In this document: in pieces, positions 49,196-62,000 of the stretch
How positions within the stretch are numbered: position 1 is the first letter of the stretch
Layout of the letters: every line of letters starts with the position of its first letter
Assembly (NCBI GenBank): GCA_035582835.1
Contig: JAYKAV010003432.1
Location: forward strand, 1,791,710 to 1,855,709
Length of the DNA: 64,000 nt
Reading direction: 5' to 3'
From: Phoebastria nigripes
Lineage: Eukaryota > Chordata > Aves > Procellariiformes > Diomedeidae
Notes under the pieces: model-generated
Database searches by the model: none
Seen by the model: only the letters and a program-made list of their open reading frames with translations
What the model was told of the DNA's origin: nothing
Translations under genes and position numbers: made by a program

Positions 49196-52100
49196 CTGTT
49201 AAAAAAAGAAAAAAAGTGAATTAACAAAAATTATACAGAAAAATTACACAAATTAACGTTGGATTCACCCTCTTCTACTGATGTGCAAAAGAAGGAGTCT
49301 TTTTTGGAGTAAAGATTTCCCTTAAATGCTGTACTTAACTAACCTTTGCAGTCATCCATTTTAAAGAAAAAAAAATGTAACACTTAACTGGTTCCACACA
49401 TTTTCACCTTCTTGGGAAGACTCAAACTGCTTGAAAGTCCATCTTTTCTTTTGTTAAAATGTATATGTTAATTGTGCAAGTGACTTACATTCTGAAAAGA
49501 GACAGCTTCACCATCAGATGTCAAAATGAAATCTCCAAAGCTTCATGAAAATACGCTCGTAGCCAACAGTGTATAGAGTTCCAAGTCTTAAAGAACAGCA
49601 ACTTCCTACATAACTTTGGTCACAAATTTTCTAAGCAATTCCTACTCAAACAATTCTTCATTAAGTGCAGTAATTTATTCTGGAATGAAATTAAAACTGT
49701 ATCAACTTTAACAAAGTCTTTTGGCAAAGCTAGTTTTTATCAGGTTTGTGAACTAATGATTCCCGGGCATCAGATAGAACTTCACCCATAGTATCTTGTC
49801 ACACATCAAACCCTTAGGCCCTTGGAGATACTAGTGCCTGAACCCCTTTCTGCAGCAACAACCCCAGAAGTACTTGGGGTGGGGGAATGGAATTCTCCCA
49901 TAACCCCCAAGATTGATGAAGAAAGAAAAAGAGATATCATCACCTGCACACCATTCCAGCTTGCCTAAATCTGTCTCTCTATCCAAAAGCAGACTGCCAG
50001 TTTGAAGTGCTGTGCCAACAGAACAGCACCTTACAGCTTTTTGTTTGTAATCCCATTTCCTCTAGGTCCTGAAGACATACTTTCAGTCTTTTCTGCTCTT
50101 GCATTTTGTCTGGTATTTTTCTTAACAAGTGAAATAACTCCCTTTTATTTTTTCCAAGGATACAAAGGTGTGACTGAGAAGACATGTGATTATATCCACA
50201 CAGGACAGACACTGAAAATAAATATCCCATGATACATATTTTCCCAATGAATGTGTATCAAAAAGCATGTTCTCTATTTTGCAGGACAGTGCTAAGCACT
50301 TCAACACATTAATAGCCATAATCTAGTTTCTGACAAAGAAAAATGGTTAAGCTTTTGCTTTTTAAAAGTTTACTTCTACTCATTCAAAAGGAAGAAAAAT
50401 AAGTTATTATGTAGTGTTTCAGATCTCAGAAGTTTTGTAATTGGCTGTGAGATCATAGCTCAAAAGTTACACAATGAACATGGATATTACACTCCATCCA
50501 AGGATCACGTTAAAAGAGTTTTTCATTAGGATTTACTTAGACTCCTAATTTTGTAACAAAAAGCAATCTCCTGGGCTTAGAATGGGAATTAAATCTCAAT
50601 CTTCAAATCCTCCATATTTAGATTATACAGTTTGGACTACACAACTTCATAAAAGAGACTATGTTAAGAACCAGAGAGGCACATGCTTGTTTAAAAATCA
50701 TTGGTTCCTAAGCTGAACACTCTGGAATTCCAGATGATACAAGTTAGAATACTGACTATAGATATTCTGTAATGATCTGTATAAAAATGAAATTAAAAAT
50801 ATGGCGAGAAGCTTAGGCTTATTAAGCAATAAGCCTTCTCTTCACTGCATCTGTCTCAGATTAAATTCTTATTTTAAAAGTACATATCCTTCTTTTAGAG
50901 CTTTGCTAGAGCAATCTGACAGGGTAGTTCCTCCATCATCAGAATGTCCTGTATTTTAGCATAACTCTGTTATTGCAAGGTAGATGGCTGATGAGAAAGG
51001 GAGTGCAAAGTCATTCTTCCTATACGTGTACAGTGCATAACCTATAAACTAGCAATAAAGAGAATATCATCTCTGCACTCCACAGGAAGTAATTTTCATT
51101 ATGAAGAGCATTCTACAGGCAAGCCACTTAATCCCAAAATACATCCTTACACACTACAATGATTATTATACTGGCTGCTCCTATCCAACTATTTGAGTTA
51201 TCTGTTGGGTGTGGGGAGATGCAAGGGAGGAGCCTCTTTCTATAGCCTCTCCAAGATGACATGGTGCTATCAGATCCCTCCTGGTAGAAAAAATGAGGAA
51301 TTCCTCCACGTAATTCTAAGGAATGTAATTGATAGGAAGGAGCAACAGAATAACACTTCATATTTATCTAGGCATCTCAACATAACCTAAATGAAGGGAT
51401 AGTTTTAAAATTTCAGGCCTCAATTTTTCATGTAGATGGCAAAAAAGGTGATTTATCAAGAGTACTATGCATATTCTTAACTATTCAACAGCATGACTCA
51501 ATTCATACACTCATTTATAAGTTAGCGCTGTAGCATTTTGGGAATCCTTGCTTAATACTGATTTGCTCACCCTCTCATAAGAGTCAAAACAGTTTTTCAG
51601 ACCAAGAGAAGAAATATGCTAGAACATGTAGGTGAATTCTGAAAGAGTTCTAGAAATCTGTTCTTTTCAATGGAAGCGATTCTGATCACAGGTCTCTATT
51701 CCTACCACTCCTTTAAATATACCTTGTTATTTTATAGGTCCCCTTTACTTCATCATTTCCAGGTAGCAGTTAACTCATTAAAATATAGTAAGGCTAAACC
51801 CACAAATTCCAATGGAAGTTTTCCTCAGAAATTCAGGCACCTATCATTTCTGGTTTATAAACTTACAGCCAGAAACTAACCAGTCTCCATGTCTTGCAAT
51901 ATTACTGCTTTCAAATGGGAAAAGCAGCACATCTTCAGCTCCATCCCTAACACACTGTTGATTCTTGTCTAACTGGGACCAGGGTTTCCATGGCCAGAGC
52001 AAATGGCAACAGAGCACGAGCCCTTCTGCCTGATTACACTTAATAGTTTTAACCAACCAGAGAAATTACCATTCAATTTGCATGGAAGTCGTAAGACCTT

Positions 52101-55100
52101 TTTATACAAAGCAAAAGTGAGAATCTAAGCTTATAAATAAATCTAGACATCAGTCTTCTCCTAATGTTTCAGCCAGGTAGTCCCAGTCCACTAAAAAAAT
52201 ACTTCCAGATACTTTGGTCACTGCTTTTAGCATGTGCTTTGCATGGTGGATACTGGTTATGGGCTCCATTTTTTCCCCCACTGATGATGACAATAGTAAG
52301 TCTAATGTTAGACTTTTTCATACATAATATGTATTTTCATATATAATTAAAGCATCTCTGATGAGTACAGAATCACCAGAGCTAGACAGTAATCGCATGT
52401 ACTTAAATTTGCACGAAGTATTTTGACAATGAACTTTCCTCACACCACATAACTTAATTCACACCAGAACCTTGATAGACCTTGCCTATCCTACAAGCTT
52501 CGCATTCCCTGATCTTGTGACATCAAGTTCAAAGTAGTATTTGAAGCTTTGAAGTCCATGCCCCCAGGGCATTCTGTGCAGTAGCATCAGTATTAGTGGT
52601 AAAATAGCTATTAAAACTGACAAAACCAATAACATTACAGAGCCATCTGCCATATGGGGGACAAATCTGGTTTAGCAAACATTCCTAGAACAAAGGTCTT
52701 CGTTTCAAGTTCATGAAAGATATTTACAGGTTCCTTTTGGCCAGTAATGTGACTTAAAGAGAAGTCAAAAAATAAATCCATTAAACTTAGAAAAATAAAA
52801 AGGGAGATTTCTTCAGGCAGTGTGAGAAATTAAGAAAATTCAGCTACGTTAATGATATGTCCCCCAGAATTAAAGCAAAACCCTGATGAGTTATAAACTA
52901 TGCAGGAAATACAGGTTCAAGGGCCAGATGTCCCATATAGTTTTTATCAAAGCTACATACTAGAAAATGGTCATTAGGATAAACTGATTAAACTAAGAAC
53001 AGATCAATTCCTAAGTACTGTAATTATAATCTTACTACTTTCCTACTTTATTTCCTTTCTAATCACAGTCATATCTGGGCTTTCTGATCNTATCCTAAAT
53101 AAACAGTCTCTCATTTGTGGCACTGAGTTTTGAACAACAGAAACTCTTTAGTGCAGAAACTTGCTAAGCTCACCCATTTCCAGCACTTGCAGATCTTTAG
53201 AGGTACAGGGGAAAAAAAGACTATCACACGTTAACAGGAAGTGACTGATACTCAGAGAAGCTCTTTTGCACAACAAATCATAAGCCAGCCATACATAAGA
53301 TTTATTCATGACAAAGGAAAAGCTTCCAGTACATCCTAATAGAAATAAGTAACAAAGATCCATACAACTAATACCTCTCCTGAAGAACAGAAAGCTCTTT
53401 TGAGCTTTCCAGATAGAAGACACTATCTACATATTTCAAATGGTCAGACACAGATTACTTCATTTCAGATGGCGATTAAGCTCACAATATTCAGTTTTAG
53501 GCACACCTACAAAACTTCAGCCTTCAGAAACACAGACATACTGTGGGCTTTTATGTTGCTTGACTACTATCACAAAACAAAATCTTTTCCTATTCTGGGA
53601 ACTATAGCAATGTATCAGCTAGCAGAAATGTCAATGCTCCCTGCTCATTTTTACTGATTAGGAGTATTTTATGCTCCAACAACAGTTTCCAAAAGAATTT
53701 CAGTCCACTACCTTTCCAAAGACATGTATTTCCAGAATCACCAATGTGTCCCAGACATAAAAACGTTTTAAAAACTCAGCAATGTATATCCAGGCCTTTC
53801 AAATCCTTTAACCTAAGAAGTCACTTATAACCAGACAGCATGTTTAACCAGTAGTCTCTATTATGTTTTCTTTTCAATAGAAAGAATCGATAAGCATATT
53901 TTTATAAGCACAGCAGTATGCTGTATCTACTGGATTCATATTTAATTGTATCCCCATTTCATTGTCTCTTCAAAAGCACTTCAAATAAATAAAGTAACTC
54001 AATTTGCAAGTGAAATGTAAAAATGGTTACACAGAAAACAATGGCAAGATTAGTACAGGTTGAAGCAAAACTCCTCCTGTGGCTCTACCGTAAATAAACC
54101 TATCAAATATATGCCTTTATTGCCAATACTGAAAGGTCAGTAAGAACACACAACACTAAGATTGGAGATAAGTATTTTGCTAGAAGAATATTTCCATGTC
54201 CTTTCCACTGTTGTATATTAACATCACAAAATGAAGAGCATTCATTAGCATATACTATCCTCAGTTCATTTTAAGCCAGGTGGCATTACTATGTCAACCT
54301 TGACATTGAATTCTAGTCTGCTAATGATGATAATCTCAAAAGTTAGAAGTATGGCAAGACAGCATTTCCATCCACCAGCTGCATAAATCTAACTGCCTAA
54401 ACACGTCCGAGAAAAAAGACTCAAGTATATTTTGATATTCCTTCTTGAAACATAAGGAGAGCCAAAGAATTTAGAAACATTTGTGGTCAATTGTTTGTAC
54501 AAAAACAAACAACCCATAAAATATGAGCAAGTTTATACACAACTTGCCTATGCAAGTCTGTCTTTTATGCCCCCCCAGCAGCACAGCTGCAAGGCGGACT
54601 AGAAGACGATCACAACCAATCTCTTTCAGTGTCCGTGGAAGAAAACATAAACTTCAGGAATAAGTTGAGATCTCATTTTTAACTGCCACAGGAATACTGC
54701 CGAACTTCTTGAAAGCTCGTGAGTTACAGATTCAGTCACTTAGAAATAATAAATGTTATTCACCTTAAGGAAAGCATTTTTTTCTAATCTTGTATTTAAC
54801 AGAGCTACTGTGAGCAACATTCAAGTAATCTAAGATCACAGGAATACAAAGTGAGCACAGACTCATCTAGATTTTATATACCAAGTTTTGTAATTTCTGC
54901 TCATGCAAAAAGCCTAACCAAAACCTTTCCTTGGGCTACCCCCAAATGTTATATTATCTGAACCTCATGTCTGTGGGAAGAAAATATTAAACAATTTGAA
55001 CACATGCTTTAAATAAAAAAATCAGCATGAAATGTGTGGTTCACACATTACAAACGGCAGATGACAAAAAACATCAGTGCACAAGACAGAGCTATAACTT

Positions 55101-55898
55101 GTTAGGTATTTTCATACACTACTGTAAGTTATGAAATCCTGAAGAATAAAACACTTTAAAAAGAAAACATTGCAGGTTGTTACAGAAATCCTTTCAAACT
55201 GTTGTACGAGGTTTCTAAAGTTTGTCCAGGAACATATTATCTGAGAGTCCCTATGTGCTACATCAGTTATTTCACTTCTGTATGCTTCAGTCTTTTATTT
55301 TTAATCTACTATACACATTTTCTTCAGTATTCACTGTTGTTCAAAAAGAAATAGACAATAAGAGAACAGTCAGATCAATTGAGAAAGGCCCAATCTTAAA
55401 CAGAAAAACACCTGGCCTTGTTAAGCTACATAGCTGTACACAGACATCCAGATTTGTACAGATAAATACATTTGCCTCAGAAAACAAGCTTCCTGGCACA
55501 TATCGCACACATTAAAAATGTGAACTATTTCATCTCAGAACAGGAAGATGAACATAGCAATTTGAAGCCTTGCACAGGAGAATCTCTTGGTGTCAACAGT
55601 CCTAACTTTTCCCATTTAGAATATCATTCAGGTAGATGACTAGCACTGAGGTTCTTAGTCCCAAGCCAACTCCTGAATTACTCAAACTTTTGATTCATAC
55701 TTAACCTCATCTTGATATTTTCTTGGTAGTAGCAGAGTATTCCTTCTATTTATAAATTTATGTCTCTACCACTACTAAAAATTAAACATACATGTACATC
55801 TTAGAAGCGGACTGCTTTAAGCAGAAAAGAAATTGCTAAATGAACTATAGGAAAGGAAATTCTTAGGATATCCTTAAACACAGTATTTACTAACAAAC
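49196..55898 (-). other. MBD2: MBD2 intron 2
   Basis: This intron of about 6.7 kb runs from the weak donor GTTTGT to TTTAACAG. It is AT-rich with no recognisable mobile element. In mammals an alternative third exon used for a testis isoform follows exon 2; I could not identify a counterpart by eye. Confidence 0.9.
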
Positions 55899-56058
55899 CT
55901 TATTTTGATTGAGAGAATCATTCCTTAGTCTCTGTTTGTTCTTCTGCAATTTACTGGGCATCATCTTTCCCGTTCTGAAGTCAAAACTGCTGAGATCAAC
56001 AGTGTTTCCCAGGTATCTTGCCAACTGAGGCTTGCTTCTGAACTTCTTACCACTTGGA
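55899..56058 (-). CDS. MBD2: MBD2 exon 2: C-terminal half of the methyl-CpG-binding domain
   Basis: This 160-bp exon adds one base to complete a serine codon, then encodes 53 residues starting PSGKKFRSKPQLARYLGN. It covers the second half of the MBD fold and the basic stretch after it (KMMPSKLQKNKQRLRND). The arginine in KKFRSK aligns with human Arg188, one of the two arginine fingers that contact methylated CpG; the partner (Arg166) and Tyr178 belong to exon 1, outside the window. The acceptor is CTTCTTTTTAG before TCCAAG. The donor is AAG followed by GTTTGTTAG, a poor match to GTRAGT, and unspliced transcript would stop after two extra codons (Val-Cys-stop). The downstream phase is 0, matching exon 3. 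Confidence 0.96.
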
Positions 56059-59000
56059 CTAAAAAGAAGAAAACACTTTAGTATGTTTTGTTGTACAAGA
56101 GGATACAACCTTGACTTCTTATAACAGGTTTTATACCTTGTTAAATATCTAAAAAGTTTCCATTATCTTTATTCCATGTGGCATGTTCATTGATGTGTTG
56201 ATTAGTGATGGTATATCTGCCCAACCTCTGCATATCCACTCCCATCCTTCGCACAGGATTTAATTTACATGTCAGGCTGTTGGACGCTAGGATACACTAC
56301 ACCTTGGGAAGCTGGGTTAGCAGTACAGCTAAACCGAACTCCAGTATAAGAAGTATAAATGTCAGACTGTGGCCAAGTGCAGAACCCTCTCCGCACAAAT
56401 GTAAAGACCGTATGCAAGGTTTAAACTGATGGCTAGCTAAGGCCAATCTAGACTCAACAGCAACCCTTCTCAGCTATCAAACAGCAAGGCATTAAACAGA
56501 TGTGCAGAACTAGGATTTGAGGTGACATGACATCTCTTAGCTATTCAGTCACTAAGACTGGTGAGCAAAGCCAGATAAGTAACTGAGCAACAAGCAAGCA
56601 AGCAGCAAGCAAGATGATGCAGAATATGAAACAGGTCCAAAGCTGCAATTGTGTATATAGATCTCACCATAACAAATGAAATCACTTGTAGGGAAGTTAT
56701 TTAAATCATCTTCATTTGGAATTATGGAATTATTACTACCCCAAAGTCCCAGTTGATGTTTTTGAGTAACATCAGCAAATACCCAATTTCCAGTTATCCT
56801 AAGGAAGTGGTATGCCTACCAATCTTTACATCACAGAACTTTCTATCCCCTCACCTCTACTTCGCTCTCAAGCATCCCGAACACAGTCACACACATTGTG
56901 CACACACAGTCTGTAGTAAATACACATTTAATCCATGCATACTTTCACCAACCTCACTGGGGATTCCTGTAGACTTACTAACTAGTCTGCATGCCCTGCG
57001 TGCAAGTCATGCTAATAAGCACCTTACTGACAAGAAGCTATATAGCTCGTTTCACTGTAAGGGACAATGGTGCTGCGCCCAGACTTAAAAGCTCGGCAGA
57101 AAATCAAGAACTGATATGTAAAACTCAGACTGCAACACCAGTTTGTGATAGCCTCTCAGTATAGGTAGCCGTGAAAATGGCTAAATACCCATCATGTGAA
57201 GTCAACGGTCCCTTGGTCTAATGCAAATTTCTATCCAATGAAACAAGCCAAGTGTCAGAATCCTCCTGACCACTGAGACCCAAAAGGTTAACTGAGCTCA
57301 GAGAGTTTTTCACGCCACTTCCTTTCTGCAGAAAACCACTGAAGATTTTTGTCTTCTTCACTTTTCCAAAGTGTTTTGTTTTGGGTTTTTTTTGACTTAA
57401 AAACACCTTGAGGCAAGAACTTCCCCACAGAAGAATATGTATTGAATTCTGGGAAAAATAGCTAATTAAGCCAAACATTTTTCAAAGTCATTTAAGAGAA
57501 TCCAGAAATATGGAAAGACATAATTAACAAGAGGTAAAGGCTGGGAGAAAAAGACTTAAAACAGATCACAATCTGAAGCTAACCTCCTCAAGGATGGGTG
57601 TGGGAAGGAAAAAAAACCCCACCACACATACGTACACACACACCCTACCACAAAACTCTTTTCTACTTCTCGTAAACCAAGAATTGAAGCTATGCTATAA
57701 GCCAAACTAAACACAACACCAGTTTTATTTTAGATAGTGGAGATTAACACCCTGGCTTGTTAACAGTAGGAAAAATTCTGCACTGAAGGTCAGAGACAGA
57801 ACAAGTCTTCTGTGGGGCAAGTAAGTTTGCTGTTAAAATAATCTGACCCATTGTCTTTCATTCCTATTCAGGCACCTATAAGAAAAGTTCAGGATAAAAC
57901 CTTGTCAAGAATTGCTGGCTGCCTAGCTAAATGCCCCTGTTTCCTAACAGACTGGAAGGGCTGAATTGACTGAATAAAGCCTCCTGTTATGAATTGCTTT
58001 CCCAGCTTTTCTAATGAACATAAAACACTGAATGAAAAGGAGAAAACAGTGACTATAAGCAAACCCTGAAGTTGCTGTTAATACTCTCTGTTCCAGACAC
58101 TTTTTTTTAAATTAAAACCTGCATACACTTGGTCATTTTAGCCCATAGCTAAGTAACTACTAAAAGGATATAGAAATTTGACATCCTACATCTTCTTCTA
58201 TTATAGCCTAGTTTTGATACCAAAAATGAAACGTGCTATCTTTCATTTTTCCCATGTCACCATCTTCTATTGTTCTGTAAGAAGCTTACAGACTGTGTCA
58301 TCAAGACAGCACTCTTTTTACTAGCTTTCCTCTTCATGTTCCTTGGAGAGAAATGCTTCACGTACACCTCGAAGGAATCCAAAATTCCAGCAGTGAGCAG
58401 TTATCAGCCTAGCTTCACTAAAAATTCTTGCTGTAGAACTCTGAAAACAGATTTCACAAATAAAAGCAAACTTTATAAATGCATCCAACATTCTTAAATT
58501 CTATTACTTACACATCTAACATTTTGGGGGTCTTGTTTGTTTGTTTGTTTTCTTCAGTAATCCAAAAGCAAATCAAAGCATATGATCCAATATTCCATAT
58601 TAGTATCTGCATGGATCATCGGTAGGGCTGGTATTAAAGGCTACTTCAATCCACAGCACAAAATCTACCATTTAAGTTAACGGTGAAACTCTTAGCAGGA
58701 ACAGACTGCAATCCATTAGCAAAATATCTAGTTTCACCTTAATTTCAGTGTTAAGAACAACTGCATTTTTGTGCCGAGATTAAAAAATAAAAAATATACA
58801 AATTAAAAAATAATCCAAGACAAAAAAGAACCAACTGAAAATAGGCATTTTTTCACTTAAAAAGTGTTTGACATTCTGTCCCATAGCTTTTGCTTCCATG
58901 TTTTCCCACACTGGTGTGAAGGATGATGGACTTGCTCTATCTGTCCTTGACCTGACATGACAAGAGCAAACAAAAAAGGCAGGCAGAGAGGAATCTGTCC

Positions 59001-62000
59001 ACCTTAGCTTTGGTTGCCACTTCAGTCAATTACTTATTCTGGACTTTTTTTACATCTCCCTTATTCCACCATTCATTCTCATCGTCCTACTCCTTTTCCA
59101 GATGTTGCTGCCTCCAGTCAGCACTCAGTGACCACAGTACCTCCCTGCCTCCGCAGAAGTACGTCACTCCTTCACATCCCACTACATTCATACTGTTGTC
59201 AATGCATCTTTTCCTTCCAAGTGGCGAATCAACCATCTGCCCTCTCTGACAAAAAGCAGAAATTCTTTTTCCTAGTCCTTAAGTGCACAGTCTTCTATTC
59301 CTTATTATTTTCATTCTACATCATCCCCTTGTCTTTGAAGTCATCCAATTTCTCCTGATTATTTTCTGATCCTCATTTGTTCTGATGATGTCCCAGGTAT
59401 GAAACTTGCTCATGATGCATAGCACACACTGCTTGTGCATCCAAGTTAACAGACATTAACAACAGACTGGTGCCAAGAATATCATCCATGCAACTCCATT
59501 AGTAGCTTACGACAACCAAGAAGCCCTTGTTTTATCATAACCTATTATTGTCTCCTCTTCACCCCATGCCTTAAACATTTTACAAAGCCTGTAGTATTTT
59601 CCGTTCTCCAGCTTCAATGAAATCTAATGACACCAGTGAACTGCATGTTCAGTTTTAAGACCAGCAGATTGAGTAGCATTCCTTCTGCTTACTTCAGAAC
59701 ATTATTTTGGCACAAACTCTAAAATCTAGTGAATGCTACTATAAAACTACATTTCATTTGATTCCATTTTCCACAAAAGCCCCTATCCTTAATTGTTCTT
59801 CATTTCAGAGTTTCAACAAGTTCATATGATGTCAAAATACTGGAGAAAGTACATGCTCTGTAAGCCTTCTGGTTCAGCCTTAGTAGCTGGCAAACAAAAT
59901 ACTCACTGGCCTTCCATTCAGTTTCAAGGCTGCAATTTTTTCTAATGCTGTCCAGACTCGTCATTTCTTATGTCAGACCTTCCCCCTGTTCTAAGGCAGA
60001 GATGAATACACGAGCTGGAAGGATGTGAATAAACTCAAAACTTTATTTCCACCCCACCTATATTAGTTTTCACATATATTCATTTTTTCACTACCAGTCC
60101 TTTAGTTGTTTCCATTTTCTACTCTGAAAGTGTAGGCTGTCAAACCACTAAAGTAATGCCTTAATTTCTGAATCATTCCCAGATTATCTTCAAGCTCTAA
60201 CCTGCTGCAAAGCTTTCTCTTACCTGCAGAGAAAGCTCCATGAGGTAAAAGTCAAATAAAAGGCCTATTTGCAGAGGCTTTATTTGAACATCTATTAAAT
60301 AATTAGTATGCACTAATGGAAAAGAGTGAGGTTATAGAACCTATTTAAACCAATACGTCTACATAAAAGCCTGCTACTTACACATCTTGGTTGAAACTAA
60401 GAAACAGCATGTTCCTTTTTTTTTTTTTCTAAAGGTGTTAAAACCAAGTTTAAGTTCAAACTTAGTTTTGAGTAGAAAAGAAAGGCAGAAGGAGAGGTAT
60501 TAAGCTTCCTTCTCTCTGAGAAGGCACTCTGGATGATACTCTGGAGATATCTTAGAAGTCAAACTGAAAGGGACATTGAAGAAAGCTCAGACTTCGAAGT
60601 CAGACTTGCTGCAGAATATTTTTAAAACACATTGCTCTGCGTTCACATACTCTAAAATTTCAACTGCTACAGAAGTCAGAAGCATGGACCACTACATTAT
60701 TTTCAGGAAACATTACACAGATACAGGAGAAACCAGTAAAATTTGCCCTCATCCACATGTTCCGCACATTCATTAATTTTACACTGACTTCTTTCATGCA
60801 ACAAGAAGCAAGTGAAAGCATTCTTTCAGGGTGCTGTGACATAGCGGAGCCTCTGGTCTGACTAAATTGCAGCGTGACCCAACATTGAGACAATTTAGAA
60901 TTGCAAGATCAATGTGGGATTACACAGGAATATCTCCACATAGAATTTCAACAATAGATTGTTGTAAGACTGTTATTTTTATAAGCATTAACTAGAAGAG
61001 TTACAAATATTTAGTCTTACCTGAAGACAGTTAACTTTCTATAGCTTTTTAAAAAATTTGTTAACTTCAATTAGAAGTTTCTGGGGTTTTTTCCCCAAAT
61101 AGAAATATTATATTTAGTGCACCATAGCTGACATGCGTATGAGCACTTAAACTTTATCCTGTCAAATTAAACACCGTACAACGTTTTTCGACATAACCAA
61201 TTAACAAAAAACAGCACACCTCAAAAAGGTGACGTGCAACAACATCTAAAAACTATTCTTTCAATGACATTATCAAGGTTCAGATCACTTTATACAAGAT
61301 TAAATTAAGAACACAACCCTTCACCTCCAGCTATACGCTTGTGCAAATTCACATACTACACAAATTGAAGTTCTTAGTGGGCTGAAGGTGATTATGTTAT
61401 ATAATGAGCTTGCAAGGAACTTTATTAAAAAAGATACTTTTCAGATGTTTCCTGTGAAGCAGTAGAGCAAGCTAATTAACGTACAAGGAAGTTACCTTGA
61501 ATTTTATCATACAGCAAAACCTACTTGATACTAGCCTATCCGGCCCCCTCCCCAGTGCAAAATGCACAGCAAGTTTACAGGCAAGATAGCAGTGTGGCTT
61601 ATCAAAATAATAATCTCGTTGGCACACATTTCTGGGTTTGGTTGCTTTCAAAAAAACTTTGGCAAACTTCCTTTTTTTTTTTAATTTTGAGTTTTTGCTT
61701 GCTGACCCTCCCCATCAAACAGATTTTGGAGGAAAATTTCAACCACAGCAAGCTAGATGCTCCAACAGCAGACGATAACAGGGAAAACATGCTGTCTTCT
61801 CCAAGTTCAGAATGTCTTGCTTTTCAAAGCAGCTCTAGCTTCACAGTTTTGGAGCAGTGGCTAAAATGATAAGAAACTGAAAAAAGAGAAGGTGTGATCT
61901 CATGGCTCTTAAAACCACAATTCATTCCCTTAATTTAGTATTTACACCCCCTACTACAGCTGCAGGGTCAGTCTAAACAAACCAGTCACGCCACCCATCC

